A stretch of 64,000 nucleotides of DNA from Pseudomonas sp. S37 (GTDB taxonomy: Bacteria > Pseudomonadota > Gammaproteobacteria > Pseudomonadales > Pseudomonadaceae): positions 1 to 64,000 of the forward strand of contig NZ_JACVZC010000019.1 in NCBI RefSeq assembly GCF_016658545.1, in the 5' to 3' direction. A model generated the notes under the pieces. That model was given only the letters and a program-made list of their open reading frames with translations, searched no databases and was not told the DNA's origin. Positions 16,194-25,373 of this stretch are shown here, piece by piece. Within the stretch, counting starts at the first letter, position 1. Each line of letters starts with the position of its first letter. A program made the translations under genes and the position numbers.

Positions 16194-18898
16194 GCGACCT
16201 TACGCCAAAGCAACAGCAGTTGATGGGTGCCTGGGGCGCCATTCACAAAGGTGCCGGTGAGGCCCTGGACTGGATCGAGCAGGTGCGTGGCAATGCCGCC
16301 AGTGTCGAGGCCGAGGCCGATGGCCTCAACCTGCGCCTGCGCCAGGCCCGCAACCGCGCCAAGGACCTGCAGCGTGCTGCGTCCACACCCATGGTGATCG
16401 GCTTCTTCGGCCTGTCCCAGGCGGGCAAGTCGTATCTGATCTCGGCATTGGCCGCTGACCGCAGCGGTCGCCTGGAAACCGATTTCGGCGGCCGCACGCT
16501 GGACTTTATCGAGCATGTGAACCCGACCGGCCTGGGTAAGGAAGCCACCGGCCTGGTCACCCGCTTCAGCCGGCGCGCCAAGCCCAGCCCGGATGCCAAT
16601 CACCCGGTCGAGCTGAAGCTGTTCAGCGAAATCGAAGTGGCAAAGATCCTGTCCAACGCCTGGTTCGAGGATTTCGACCAGGAAAAGCTGGATTACAGCT
16701 ACACCGACGAACGTATCCAGGCGCTGCTGGCCGGCTTCGAGAGCCGTGAGCAGGAAGCCCTGCAACCGGGCGTCAATGGCGATGACGTGGTCGCCCTGTG
16801 GGACTACCTCAAAGGCAACTACGAAAAGTCGGTGCGCAAGCTCAACGAGCTTTACTGGCCACGGGTGATCAAGCTGGCACCACGCCTGAACCCGCGTCAG
16901 CGCGCCAAGCTGTTTTCGGTCCTGTGGGGTGAACAGGACGCGCTCACTGAAATTTATGAACTGCTGGTCGGCGGCCTGCAGAAGCTGGGTTTCCCCGACA
17001 CCGTTTACGCCCCCTTGAGCGTACTGGTAAAGGAAGAGAACGGCGCCTACACCCAGGCCAACAGCATCATGAACGTCGATATTCTCGGCCGACTGGGCAC
17101 TGGCCGCGACCTGCCGGTGAACGTGCTGCCGCTGCAGGGTGACAAGGTGCAGGGCAGCGTTTCACTGTCGATCGCGCAACTGGCGGCACTGACCGCCGAG
17201 ATGACCTTCCGCCTGACCAACAGCCCCAAAGACCCGGTCGTAGAGGAAGTCGACCTGCTCGATTTCCCCGGTTACCGCACTCGCCAGAAGCTGCTGCGTA
17301 TCGAAGACGCCGCAAGCCCCGACGTTGTCGAAGAGGTCAACCCGGCCGCCAGCCTGATCCTGCGTGGCAAGGTCGCCTACCTGTTCGAGCGCTATACCGA
17401 CGCCCAGCAAATGAACGGCCTGGTGCTGTGCACCAGTTCGTTCAAGCAAAGCGAAGTGGTCAGCGTTGGCCCGGTACTGACCCGCTGGATCCACAAGACC
17501 CAGGGTGCCACGCCCAAGGAGCGCAGCCAGCGCACCCCCGGGCTGATCTGGGCGCTGACCATGCTCGACGGTTTCATCGGCAACACGCTCGGCCTGAGCG
17601 AGGGGCAACTGCCCGAAGGCTGCGAGAACATGATGAAGCTCACCATGATCGAGCGCTTCGGCAGCCAGGAGTGGATGAAAGACTGGTCCGGTGTACCGTT
17701 CAATAACACCTATCTGGTGCGCAAGCCGCGCCTGGATACCGCGTTCATCGAGCGCGACACTGGCAACGGCGAAGAAACCTGCCTGAACGAGCGCCACGAA
17801 CCACGCCTTGTACAGTTGCAACAATGCTTTGCGCAAAGCCCGTCGGTGCAGCGGCACATCAAGGACCCGGCTGACGCCTGGGCCGCGATGCTCGAACTCA
17901 ATGATGGCGGTATCAGCCGCTTCAGTGGCAGCTTCCAGGGCATCAGCAACATCGACTTCAAGCTCACCCGTATCGAAGAACAGCTGGAACAGTGCCGCAC
18001 CGACCTGCTGGAACACGGCCTGAACACCTGGCGCGAAGAAGACTTCGAACAACTGCTGAACAAGAAGCGGGAAAAGACCCAGTACCTGCTGGACAACCTG
18101 GGTGCCGACCCGGATGCGATCAGTGAGTTGATCCATGCCTTGCAGGTACCGGTCGAGCAGCTGCGCGACCTTTACCTGGGCGGCGTGTACGACATCGACG
18201 GTATTGACGGCGATGCTGGCGAAGAACCCGAACAAGCCGCCAAAGCCCCGGCCAATAAAGCCCCGGCCATCAGCTTCGGCAACCTGTTCGCCAGCAACCC
18301 TGGCGCAGCACCCGCACCGGCTGCCAAGCCGCTGGCCAAACGGCTCACTTCCGAGCAGCGTTTTGTCCGCGCGGCGTTGAAGGCGTGGATCAAGCATATG
18401 CGCGACCTGGGTACGCAACCCGCGCGCCTGAGCAGCCTGCGCATCAGCCGTGAAGTGGTCGAAGCCCTGGTCGAAGAACTGGTCAGCGCAGTGCGCCGCC
18501 CGCTGTTCATCGAGCAACTGGACACCGCGGTCATGCGCCGGGTGCTCAACGGCATGCGCCGCGACCAGATGGTCCAGCGCCAGGTGCTGACGGTGCAACT
18601 GGCCATGCGCGACTTCCTGTCCTGGTTCGGCTTGCTGGAGAAGCCCGCCGCTGAACGCCCGAACAGCCTGCTGGGTTCGCGCGAGCCGGTGTTCGGTTTC
18701 TACCAGAGCGTGCCCCAGGGCGAGCTGCCGGTGCTGCCGGAGCAACCCCCGCACCAAGAACAACGCTTCCTGGTCGACTGGCTGTCGGGCCTCGCCTGGC
18801 TGACCCAGGAAAACGCCAAGAGCGGCGCCGACCCGGAAATCACCACCGAGCAGCGACGCCAGTTGGCGGTGCTGCTGAACACCTTTCAAGCGAGTTGA
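16190..18898 (+). CDS. SrfC-family P-loop GTPase-like protein
   Basis: A 902-residue SrfC family protein (putative bacterial virulence factor). It carries a G1/Walker A loop GLSQAGKS at residues 74-81 and a G3-type DFPG at 358-361, an arrangement typical of large TRAFAC-class GTPases with inserted domains; the G4 NKxD motif is not obvious. The region around 680-735 is Ala/Pro-rich and probably a flexible linker, and helical segments flank it. It is cytosolic by sequence. Translation is coupled to SrfB through an ATGA overlap with a good AAAGGA ribosome site, which suggests a fixed SrfB:SrfC ratio and a physical complex. The real nucleotide and the activity remain unknown. Confidence 0.85.
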   Translation: MSDLTPKQQQLMGAWGAIHKGAGEALDWIEQVRGNAASVEAEADGLNLRLRQARNRAKDLQRAASTPMVIGFFGLSQAGKSYLISALAADRSGRLETDFGGRTLDFIEHVNPTGLGKEATGLVTRFSRRAKPSPDANHPVELKLFSEIEVAKILSNAWFEDFDQEKLDYSYTDERIQALLAGFESREQEALQPGVNGDDVVALWDYLKGNYEKSVRKLNELYWPRVIKLAPRLNPRQRAKLFSVLWGEQDALTEIYELLVGGLQKLGFPDTVYAPLSVLVKEENGAYTQANSIMNVDILGRLGTGRDLPVNVLPLQGDKVQGSVSLSIAQLAALTAEMTFRLTNSPKDPVVEEVDLLDFPGYRTRQKLLRIEDAASPDVVEEVNPAASLILRGKVAYLFERYTDAQQMNGLVLCTSSFKQSEVVSVGPVLTRWIHKTQGATPKERSQRTPGLIWALTMLDGFIGNTLGLSEGQLPEGCENMMKLTMIERFGSQEWMKDWSGVPFNNTYLVRKPRLDTAFIERDTGNGEETCLNERHEPRLVQLQQCFAQSPSVQRHIKDPADAWAAMLELNDGGISRFSGSFQGISNIDFKLTRIEEQLEQCRTDLLEHGLNTWREEDFEQLLNKKREKTQYLLDNLGADPDAISELIHALQVPVEQLRDLYLGGVYDIDGIDGDAGEEPEQAAKAPANKAPAISFGNLFASNPGAAPAPAAKPLAKRLTSEQRFVRAALKAWIKHMRDLGTQPARLSSLRISREVVEALVEELVSAVRRPLFIEQLDTAVMRRVLNGMRRDQMVQRQVLTVQLAMRDFLSWFGLLEKPAAERPNSLLGSREPVFGFYQSVPQGELPVLPEQPPHQEQRFLVDWLSGLAWLTQENAKSGADPEITTEQRRQLAVLLNTFQAS

Positions 18899-18903
18899 TT
18901 GCA

Positions 18904-19941
18904 ATGGGTATCAGAGTTGATGTGCTGCCACTGGAAGTGAACACGCCGGGCCAGGGCCTGCTGCGGATCACCGGCTGGGAGGGCCCCAGCGAAGGGCTGC
19001 AATGCTCCCTGCAAAGCAGCCAGTCCCATGAGTTCCTGCATGAAGGCGGGCACTGGGGCAACGTCGCCCACTGGTTCCGCCTGGATAACCTGGTTGCCGT
19101 TGCCGGCGCCCCGGCCATCGAAACGCGGATCGGCCCCAACCTGATCAACCCGTTGCTGCAGGCCAGCGGCACCGCCACGTTCCGCATCGAGGTCAGCAAC
19201 CCGCAAACCGGGCGCAGCGACCTGGGCATGGTGCGTATCAACAGCGCCATCATCGCCTCTGTCGAGTCCGGGCCGGCGCTGGAGCAGTCCCCGCCACCGG
19301 CCCCGCTGGCGAGCGCATCGGTGGTGATCGAGCCGCCGGTGGCAAGCACGCCTGAGCCTGCCCCGGCAGCGGTTGCAGCGCCCAAGCCAGAACCCGCGCC
19401 AGCCCCTCAGCCGGCGCCAGCTGCTGCAGCGCCGACCGTGGCAAACAAGCAAGGCAACAAGTGGCTGCTGCCGCTGTTGATCCTGATTTTGCTGGCACTC
19501 GCTGCCGGCGGTTGGTGGTGGTTCAACCGCGGCGCAGCCGAAGCGCCGGTACCGGTGCCGCCTGAAGACAAGCCTGTAACCCAGACCGAAGCGGCCAAAC
19601 CCTGCTCGCTGGAAAGCATGAAAAGCCAGACCTCCCTGGCGTTCCTGCAGTCCTGCATCCAGAGCAAGCCGGACAGCGCCGCACTGCTTGAAGTGATCAG
19701 CCTGGCCAAGAGCAACGACCAGTGCGACGTAGCCCAGCGCCTGTATGCCAACCGCGCCAATGCCGGTGACATCCAGATCGCCACGGCCTACGCCCACGAA
19801 TACGACCCCAAGTACCACCAGCCAAGCAACTGCTTCAAGGCACCGGAAGCCGCCACGGCAGCCTCCTGGTACGAGACCATCCTCGGCTTCGATGAAAACA
19901 ACGCCGAAGCCAAGCAGCGTTATGAGGAGCTCAAGCCATGA
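18904..19941 (+). CDS. uncharacterised single-pass inner-membrane protein
   Basis: A 345-residue protein of no family I can name. Residues 1-120 form a beta-rich cytoplasmic domain, followed by an extreme Pro/Ala linker (about 128-180), one transmembrane helix (about 186-207, ending WWWF) and a periplasmic alpha-helical domain with four cysteines (CSLESMK..., SCIQSK, QCDVA, NCFKAPEAA) whose repeat spacing resembles TPR/Sel1 helices. It repeats the plan of SrfA: cytosolic head, linker, single helix, periplasmic tail. The ATG at 18904 is used; a TTG at 18895 overlapping the SrfC stop is possible. It overlaps the next gene by ATGA. Confidence 0.8.
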   Translation: MGIRVDVLPLEVNTPGQGLLRITGWEGPSEGLQCSLQSSQSHEFLHEGGHWGNVAHWFRLDNLVAVAGAPAIETRIGPNLINPLLQASGTATFRIEVSNPQTGRSDLGMVRINSAIIASVESGPALEQSPPPAPLASASVVIEPPVASTPEPAPAAVAAPKPEPAPAPQPAPAAAAPTVANKQGNKWLLPLLILILLALAAGGWWWFNRGAAEAPVPVPPEDKPVTQTEAAKPCSLESMKSQTSLAFLQSCIQSKPDSAALLEVISLAKSNDQCDVAQRLYANRANAGDIQIATAYAHEYDPKYHQPSNCFKAPEAATAASWYETILGFDENNAEAKQRYEELKP

Positions 19942-21896
19942 AGATGCTTAGCGTTGGCGCCGCGCTGCTGGCCTTGTCCCTCAGCCCCGCCCTGCAGGCT
20001 GCCGACAAGCCGCTGCTGCAGGATGGCAAGAAAACCCTGTTCCAGCGTGTGCTGACCACCCCGGGTTGCAAACTCAGCGATAGCGCAGGTGCCGCCCCGG
20101 GTGCCGCGCAACCGACGTTCAGCCGCTTTTATGTGTATGAGCGTGCCCAGGCCGACGCCCACGAGTGGCTGCGGGTCGGCCCCGATACTCAGGGCAAGAG
20201 CATCGGCTGGCTGCCAGCAGACTGCACCGTCGAATGGAAAATGCAGCTGACCCTGGCCTTCACCAACCCGGCCAACCGCGACCGGCTGATGTTCTTCAAG
20301 GAACGCAACCAGCTCGAAGGCATTCTCAATGCCCCCGACCCGGTCAGCCACGTGGCGCCGCTGCGCGCCAAGCTCAAGCATGGCACCGAGGCGCCAGGGG
20401 TACTGGCCGAAGAGCCGGAGTACTTCGTCGACCTGCAAAAGAACTTCTACCTGCTGCCAGTGCTCAGCGGCGAAGAAGTGATGACCGAAGAAGGTTTCCG
20501 CACCCGCATCCTCAACGTGGCTTCGGTCAGCAAGGCCGACAGCGCCGCAGCGGCAGCAGCAGCGCCTGCGCCCGGCCAGGCCGCTGCCAACCAGCAGTTG
20601 AAGGCGTTCAGTGCAGCGGTAGTGTTCGTCATTGACTCGACCATCTCGATGGACCCGTACATCGACCGCACCCGTGAAGCGATCAAGCGCGTGTATGCGC
20701 AGATCGAAAAGGAAAACCTCGGCAAACAGGTCAAGTTCGGCCTGGTTGCCTACCGTTCCAGCACCAAGGCCGTGCCGGGCCTGGAGTACGTCAGCAAGAT
20801 GTACGCCGACCCCAACACGGTGAAGGACGGTGCCGACTTCATGGCCAAGGTTGCCGACCTCAAGCAGGCCAAGGTCTCCAGCAGCGAGTTCAACGAGGAT
20901 GCCTACGCCGGCGTGATGTCGGCCGTGGACCAGATCGACTGGAGCCAGTTCGGCGCCCGTTATGTGGTGCTGATCACCGATGCCGGTGCCGTCGACGGTG
21001 GCGACAAACTGTCCAGCACCGGCCTTGGCGCCGAGCAGGTCAAGATCGAAGCCAGCAACCCGGGCGTCGCCCTGTATACCCTGCACCTGAAAACCCCGAG
21101 CGGCGCGAAGAACCACAGCAGTGCCGAGGCGCAGTACCGCACGCTATCGAACTACCCGGGTACCAACACCTCGCTGTACTACCCGGTGAATGCCGGCGAT
21201 GTGGAGGCCTTTGGCCGCAAGGTCGACGGCCTGGCTGCGGCCATCACCCAGCAAGTGCAGGCGGCCTACATGGGCGAGGCCGCCATTGGCAGCGCCACCA
21301 ATGCCAAGGCCGCCCCCGCCGAGCAAAAAATGCTCGAAGATGCCGCGCTGATTGGCCACGCCATGCAGTTGGCCTACCTTGGCAAAGCCAACGGCACCCA
21401 GGCGCCACCCGTGTTCCAGGCCTGGATCAGCGACCGCGACCTGATCAAGCAGAACGTGCCGACCACTGATGTGCGCGTGCTGTTGACCAAGGCCCAGCTC
21501 AGCGACCTGAGCGATGTGCTCAAGCAAATCCTCGATGCGGCCAACGAAGGCATGATTTCGCCAGACGAAATGTTCACCCGCCTGCGTTCGGTTGCCGCGA
21601 CCATGGGCGCCGACCCGAACCAGCTCAAGCAGGGCTCGACCACGCGCGTGGCTGACCTCGGCGTATTGGGTGAATACCTGCAAGACCTGCCCTACCAGAG
21701 CGAAGTGCTGAACCTGGACGAAGAAACCTGGAAAGGCTGGGACGGCCTGGCCCAGGAGAAATTCATCCGCAGCCTGAGCACCAAGCTTCGCCATTACCAG
21801 CGCTACAACGCTGACGTCGACCGCTGGGTCGCCCTGGCCCCGGGCAGTGACAGCCGTGACAACGTCTACCCGGTACCACTGGAAATGATGCCCTGA
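19938..21896 (+). CDS. secreted vWA-domain protein resembling the PpkA C-terminal region
   Basis: A 652-residue periplasmic protein with a signal peptide (cleavage after LQAA, about residue 22), an SH3-like segment around residues 50-105 (FYVYERAQADAHEWLRVG, then IGWLPADCTVEW) and a von Willebrand A domain starting near 225. Its metal site (MIDAS) is the variant DSTIS (Asp233-Ser237), with the later TDAG acidic loop. In T6SS clusters this SH3-like plus vWA arrangement forms the periplasmic half of the Ser/Thr kinase PpkA, just next to tagT. Here the kinase and transmembrane parts are missing. It lies 6 nt before the TagT-like gene. A role as a periplasmic sensor or binding partner is inferred. 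Confidence 0.8.
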   Translation: MKMLSVGAALLALSLSPALQAADKPLLQDGKKTLFQRVLTTPGCKLSDSAGAAPGAAQPTFSRFYVYERAQADAHEWLRVGPDTQGKSIGWLPADCTVEWKMQLTLAFTNPANRDRLMFFKERNQLEGILNAPDPVSHVAPLRAKLKHGTEAPGVLAEEPEYFVDLQKNFYLLPVLSGEEVMTEEGFRTRILNVASVSKADSAAAAAAAPAPGQAAANQQLKAFSAAVVFVIDSTISMDPYIDRTREAIKRVYAQIEKENLGKQVKFGLVAYRSSTKAVPGLEYVSKMYADPNTVKDGADFMAKVADLKQAKVSSSEFNEDAYAGVMSAVDQIDWSQFGARYVVLITDAGAVDGGDKLSSTGLGAEQVKIEASNPGVALYTLHLKTPSGAKNHSSAEAQYRTLSNYPGTNTSLYYPVNAGDVEAFGRKVDGLAAAITQQVQAAYMGEAAIGSATNAKAAPAEQKMLEDAALIGHAMQLAYLGKANGTQAPPVFQAWISDRDLIKQNVPTTDVRVLLTKAQLSDLSDVLKQILDAANEGMISPDEMFTRLRSVAATMGADPNQLKQGSTTRVADLGVLGEYLQDLPYQSEVLNLDEETWKGWDGLAQEKFIRSLSTKLRHYQRYNADVDRWVALAPGSDSRDNVYPVPLEMMP

Positions 21897-21902
21897 CCCC
21901 AC

Positions 21903-22601
21903 ATGCTCGATATCAAGGGATTACGGGTTGTCCGAGGCGAAGGATCGCAGGCTCACCGGATACGGCTGGACGCGCTGTGCCTGCAGGCCGGCGAGATTCG
22001 CGCCATTACCGGCGAAAGCGGTTGCGGCAAGAGCACGCTGCTGGAAGCCATCGGCCTGCTGCTCAAGCCTGAGCAGCTGACGCACTACCGGCTTGGCCCG
22101 CAAGGCCTGGACGTGGCCAGCCTGCTGGCCACCGACCAGCAACCGGCCCTGGCGGCCTTGCGCTCGCGCGAGTTGGGTTTCGTGCTGCAGAACGGCGGCT
22201 TGCTGCCGTTCCTCAGCGTGCGTGACAACATCCTGCTGCCGCGCCGCCTGCTCGGCCTTGCGCCTGCCAGCGCGGCAGTGGACAAGGCCGTCGACGCATT
22301 GCGCCTGGCACCGCTGCTGGGCAAGTTGCCCCAGGCCCTGTCGATTGGCGAGCGCCAGCGGGTAGCCTGCGTGCGCGCCATCGCCCACGAGCCAAAGGTG
22401 TTGCTGGCCGACGAGCCAACCGCCGCACTGGACCCACACAACGCCGAGCGGTTGTTCGAACTGCTGCTGAACCTGGTGACCGAACTGGGGCTCAGTGCCT
22501 TGGTGGTGTCACACGACTGGGCGCTGGTCGAGCGCTTCGGCCTGCCGCGGCTGGCTGCCATCAACGGTGAAGGGGAAACACGCTTTGAACCCGTGGCATA
22601 A
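21903..22601 (+). CDS. ABC ATPase, TagT/MacB-like
   Basis: A 232-residue ABC ATPase of the LolD/MacB class. Walker A is GESGCGKST (37-45), Walker B VLLADEPTAALDP, and the H-loop VVSHDWALV. The signature motif is degenerate (LSIGERQR in place of LSGGQ). It is encoded immediately before an FtsX-type permease and a SUMF1-fold protein, the same set as TagT-TagS-TagR in the threonine phosphorylation branch of Pseudomonas type VI secretion. It probably forms a mechanotransmission complex with the permease and not an importer. The 3' end overlaps the permease start at TTG 22585. Confidence 0.87.
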   Translation: MLDIKGLRVVRGEGSQAHRIRLDALCLQAGEIRAITGESGCGKSTLLEAIGLLLKPEQLTHYRLGPQGLDVASLLATDQQPALAALRSRELGFVLQNGGLLPFLSVRDNILLPRRLLGLAPASAAVDKAVDALRLAPLLGKLPQALSIGERQRVACVRAIAHEPKVLLADEPTAALDPHNAERLFELLLNLVTELGLSALVVSHDWALVERFGLPRLAAINGEGETRFEPVA

Positions 22602-23808
22602 ACGCCTGGCACTGCTGGTCAGGTTGTCCCTGGCCGACCTGTGGCACGACCGCAATGTTTCCCTGTGCATGGCCGCCTCGCTGGTCGCCGTCATCGCCCC
22701 GCTGCTGTTGCTGTTCGGCCTCAAGCACGGGGTGGTCAGCCAGTTGCAGCAGGAACTGCTCAGCGACCCGCGCAACCTCGAAGTCAAGATGCTCAGCAGC
22801 GGCCACTATGACCAAGCCTGGTTGCAGCGCCTGCAGGCACGCCCGGAAGTGGGCTTCGCCATTGGCCAGACCCGTTCGCTGAACACCCAGGCCGACCTGC
22901 TCGGGGCCCATGGCCGCTTTGCCGACAATGTCGAAGTCATTCCTACCCGGGCCGGCGACCCGTTGCTGGCGACCGACCTGAGTGAACTGGCGCGCGACCA
23001 GGTGATCCTCAGCGAACGGGCCGCCGAGCGCCTTGATGCCAAGGTGGGTGACCACCTGCGCCTGCGCGTTGCCCGGCGCCTGAACGAGGTCAACGAGCGC
23101 GGCGAGCGCACCCTGCAAGTGCGCGCCATCGTCAGTGCTGTGCGCTTCGCTCGGCCGGCAGCCTTCGTCAGCCCCGAGCTGCTGATGGAGCTGGAGCATT
23201 ACCGCGATGGCTACCTGGTCGCCAGCCTGGGGGCCAGCAGCGGCCAGGCCATGGACACCCTGAAAATCGGTTATGCCCGGGCGCGGGTCTATGCGCGGGA
23301 CATCGACAGCGTGGCGCCGCTGGAACACTGGCTCAATGCGCAACGTATCGAGACCACCAGCCGCTTGGCGGAGATCGACAACGTCAAAGCGATCAACCAC
23401 GTGCTGGGGCTTATTTTCGGCGTAATTGCCGGTGCCGCCCTGATCGGCTGTATCGCCTCGCTGGTGGGCGCCTTCCTGGCCAACATCGACCGCAAGCGCC
23501 GCCACCTGGCCGTGCTACGCCTGCTTGGCTTCAGCAGCGCCGCGGTGTCCGCCTACGTGGTGCTGCAAGCGCTCGTGCTGAGCCTGGCAGGCTACCTGGG
23601 CGGGCTTGCCAGCTATTACCTGGGCAGCCTGTTGTTCGACCGGCTGCTGGTCAGCAGCCAGGCAACCGGTGCCTTCATCTGTCACATCACCGTCTGGCAT
23701 GGCCTGGTCGCCCTGCTGCTGGCCTTTTTGGTCGCCGGCCTGGTCGCCCTGATCGGCGCCTTGCGTGCCATACGGATACAACCTGCGGAGAGCCTGCGTG
23801 AACTCTAA
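22585..23808 (+). CDS. FtsX-type ABC permease, TagS-like
   Basis: A 407-residue inner-membrane protein of the MacB/FtsX permease family: one helix near residues 28-46, a large periplasmic domain (about 50-285) and three C-terminal helices, with the conserved RLLGFSSAAV coupling segment between the second and third. The start is taken as TTG 22585 (LNPWHKRLALLVRLS), which has AAGGGG 9 nt upstream; no ATG gives a sensible N-terminus. It overlaps the ATPase gene by 17 nt and the SUMF1 gene by 11 nt, so the three are translated as a unit. It corresponds in type and order to TagS of the T6SS sensory branch. Confidence 0.83.
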   Translation: MNPWHKRLALLVRLSLADLWHDRNVSLCMAASLVAVIAPLLLLFGLKHGVVSQLQQELLSDPRNLEVKMLSSGHYDQAWLQRLQARPEVGFAIGQTRSLNTQADLLGAHGRFADNVEVIPTRAGDPLLATDLSELARDQVILSERAAERLDAKVGDHLRLRVARRLNEVNERGERTLQVRAIVSAVRFARPAAFVSPELLMELEHYRDGYLVASLGASSGQAMDTLKIGYARARVYARDIDSVAPLEHWLNAQRIETTSRLAEIDNVKAINHVLGLIFGVIAGAALIGCIASLVGAFLANIDRKRRHLAVLRLLGFSSAAVSAYVVLQALVLSLAGYLGGLASYYLGSLLFDRLLVSSQATGAFICHITVWHGLVALLLAFLVAGLVALIGALRAIRIQPAESLREL

Positions 23809-25348
23809 AGCCTATAGCCGCCTGCTGCTGGCGCCACTCGCTCTCGGCTTCGCGCTGCAAGCAGCAGCGGCAAGCTGGGACGAGAAATACTTCAACCCCA
23901 TGCCCGAGGCCGACGACGTGGTGCTGCCCATGCCCTGCGAGGGGGCCATGGTGTTTCGCAAGGTGATGATCCCGGTGGCCGGGCCGCTGGACGACTACCC
24001 GATCAACATTGGCCAGGACAGCGCCGAATGGGGCTATGTCGAGCAGACCCGGCCCGCCTTCATCGCCGGTAGCTTCACCAGCGCCAAGGGCGAGAAATCG
24101 CGCTACTACCTGCTGGCCAAGTACGAGATGAGCCAGCTGCAGTACAAGGCGCTGATGGACGAAACCTGCCCGACCGCCTCCAACAAGCAACGCCTGCCGG
24201 TGGTGTCGGTGTCCTGGCTGGATGCCCTGCAGGCCGCCGACAAGTACAACCGCTGGTTGCGCGCCAATGCGCCAGACAAGCTGCCCCGCGAAGATGGCGC
24301 GCAGGGCTTTCTGCGCTTGCCGACCGAGGTGGAATGGGAGTTCGCCGCGCGCGGTGGCCTGCAAGTCAGCACGGCCGAATTTCGTGATGGCCGCTACCCC
24401 ATGGCCGAGGGCCTGAACGCCTACGAGTGGTTTGCTGGCGCCCAGTCCGCCAACGGCCAGTTGCAGCTGACCGGCCTGCTCAAGCCAAACCCCTTGGGCC
24501 TGCACGACATGCTCGGCAATGCCAGCGAAATGATGTTCGAGCCGTTCCGCCTGAACAAGCTCGACCGCCAGCACGGCCAGGCCGGCGGCTATGTGGTGCG
24601 CGGTGGCAACTACCTGACCAGCGAGGGTGAACTGCGCACCTCGCTGCGCCAGGAAGAACCGTATTACAACGCCGAAGGCGCCGTAGCCAAGAAGACCAAC
24701 GGCCTGCGCCTGGCCATGGTTTCGCCGACCCTGACCTCGCGCGACCGGGTCAAGAGCATCGAGAAAAGCTGGAGCAGCCTGGGCAGCGATCAGCCGGCCG
24801 CCGACAGCAAACAGAAAGGCACGGTGAAAGCGCTGGAAGAGCTGGCCTCCAACGTCGAAGACCAAGCCCTCAAGACCCAGCTGAAAACGGTCGAAAGCCA
24901 GCTGCGCGCCAGCAACCAGCAGCAGCAGGAAGCCCGCGACCAGGCCATCCGCGCCAGCCTCAACCTGGGTGCCTTCCTGTGCACCAAGATGCTCGACGAC
25001 GGCCAGTACCTGGACTTCCTGCAAAAGAACTACGCCAGCAACTGCAAGGCCGGGGAAGAAGACCCGACCTGTGGCGTGCGCAAGGTCAAGCTCGAAGAGC
25101 AGGAACAACGCCTGCACAAGCTCAGCCGCTACTACGCCAGCTCGCTGGTGGAGTCTGGCTCGCTGTACGGCAAAGACTTGATCGAAGCCCAGGTCCCGGT
25201 GCTGGACGGCTCGCTCAAGGCCAACAAGAACCTCAAGGAACTGTCGCCATACCTGCAAACCCACTGGGCCAACCAGGTGTCGTTCCTGAAGACCCAGAAA
25301 ATCGACGCCACCGCTTGGCTGAACACCTGCAAGACCGTCACACATTGA
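23798..25348 (+). CDS. periplasmic SUMF1/formylglycine-generating-enzyme fold protein, TagR-like
   Basis: A 516-residue exported protein. The GTG at 23798 (ribosome site GGAG 7 nt before) gives a signal peptide ending near QAAAA. The sulfatase-modifying-factor fold is clear in residues 70-310: RLPTEVEWEFAARGG, GLHDMLGNASEM and VVRGGNYLTSEGELRTSLR. The paired active-site cysteines of a true formylglycine-generating enzyme are not evident, so a structural or signalling role, as in TagR, is more likely than sulfatase activation. Beyond residue 340 there is a helical extension with a cysteine-containing segment (NCKAGEEDPTCG). It overlaps the permease gene, and a lipoprotein gene follows after 25 nt. 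Confidence 0.85.
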   Translation: MNSKAYSRLLLAPLALGFALQAAAASWDEKYFNPMPEADDVVLPMPCEGAMVFRKVMIPVAGPLDDYPINIGQDSAEWGYVEQTRPAFIAGSFTSAKGEKSRYYLLAKYEMSQLQYKALMDETCPTASNKQRLPVVSVSWLDALQAADKYNRWLRANAPDKLPREDGAQGFLRLPTEVEWEFAARGGLQVSTAEFRDGRYPMAEGLNAYEWFAGAQSANGQLQLTGLLKPNPLGLHDMLGNASEMMFEPFRLNKLDRQHGQAGGYVVRGGNYLTSEGELRTSLRQEEPYYNAEGAVAKKTNGLRLAMVSPTLTSRDRVKSIEKSWSSLGSDQPAADSKQKGTVKALEELASNVEDQALKTQLKTVESQLRASNQQQQEARDQAIRASLNLGAFLCTKMLDDGQYLDFLQKNYASNCKAGEEDPTCGVRKVKLEEQEQRLHKLSRYYASSLVESGSLYGKDLIEAQVPVLDGSLKANKNLKELSPYLQTHWANQVSFLKTQKIDATAWLNTCKTVTH

Positions 25349-25373
25349 CCCAAGGACATCCAGGAGCCGCAAC

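Noticed and set aside
23798..25348. True formylglycine-generating enzyme activating a sulfatase, given the nearby sulfur genes
   Set aside because: The catalytic cysteine pair is not evident, no Cys-type sulfatase gene is present in the window, and the gene is locked between an FtsX permease and lipoproteins as in the TagR context.
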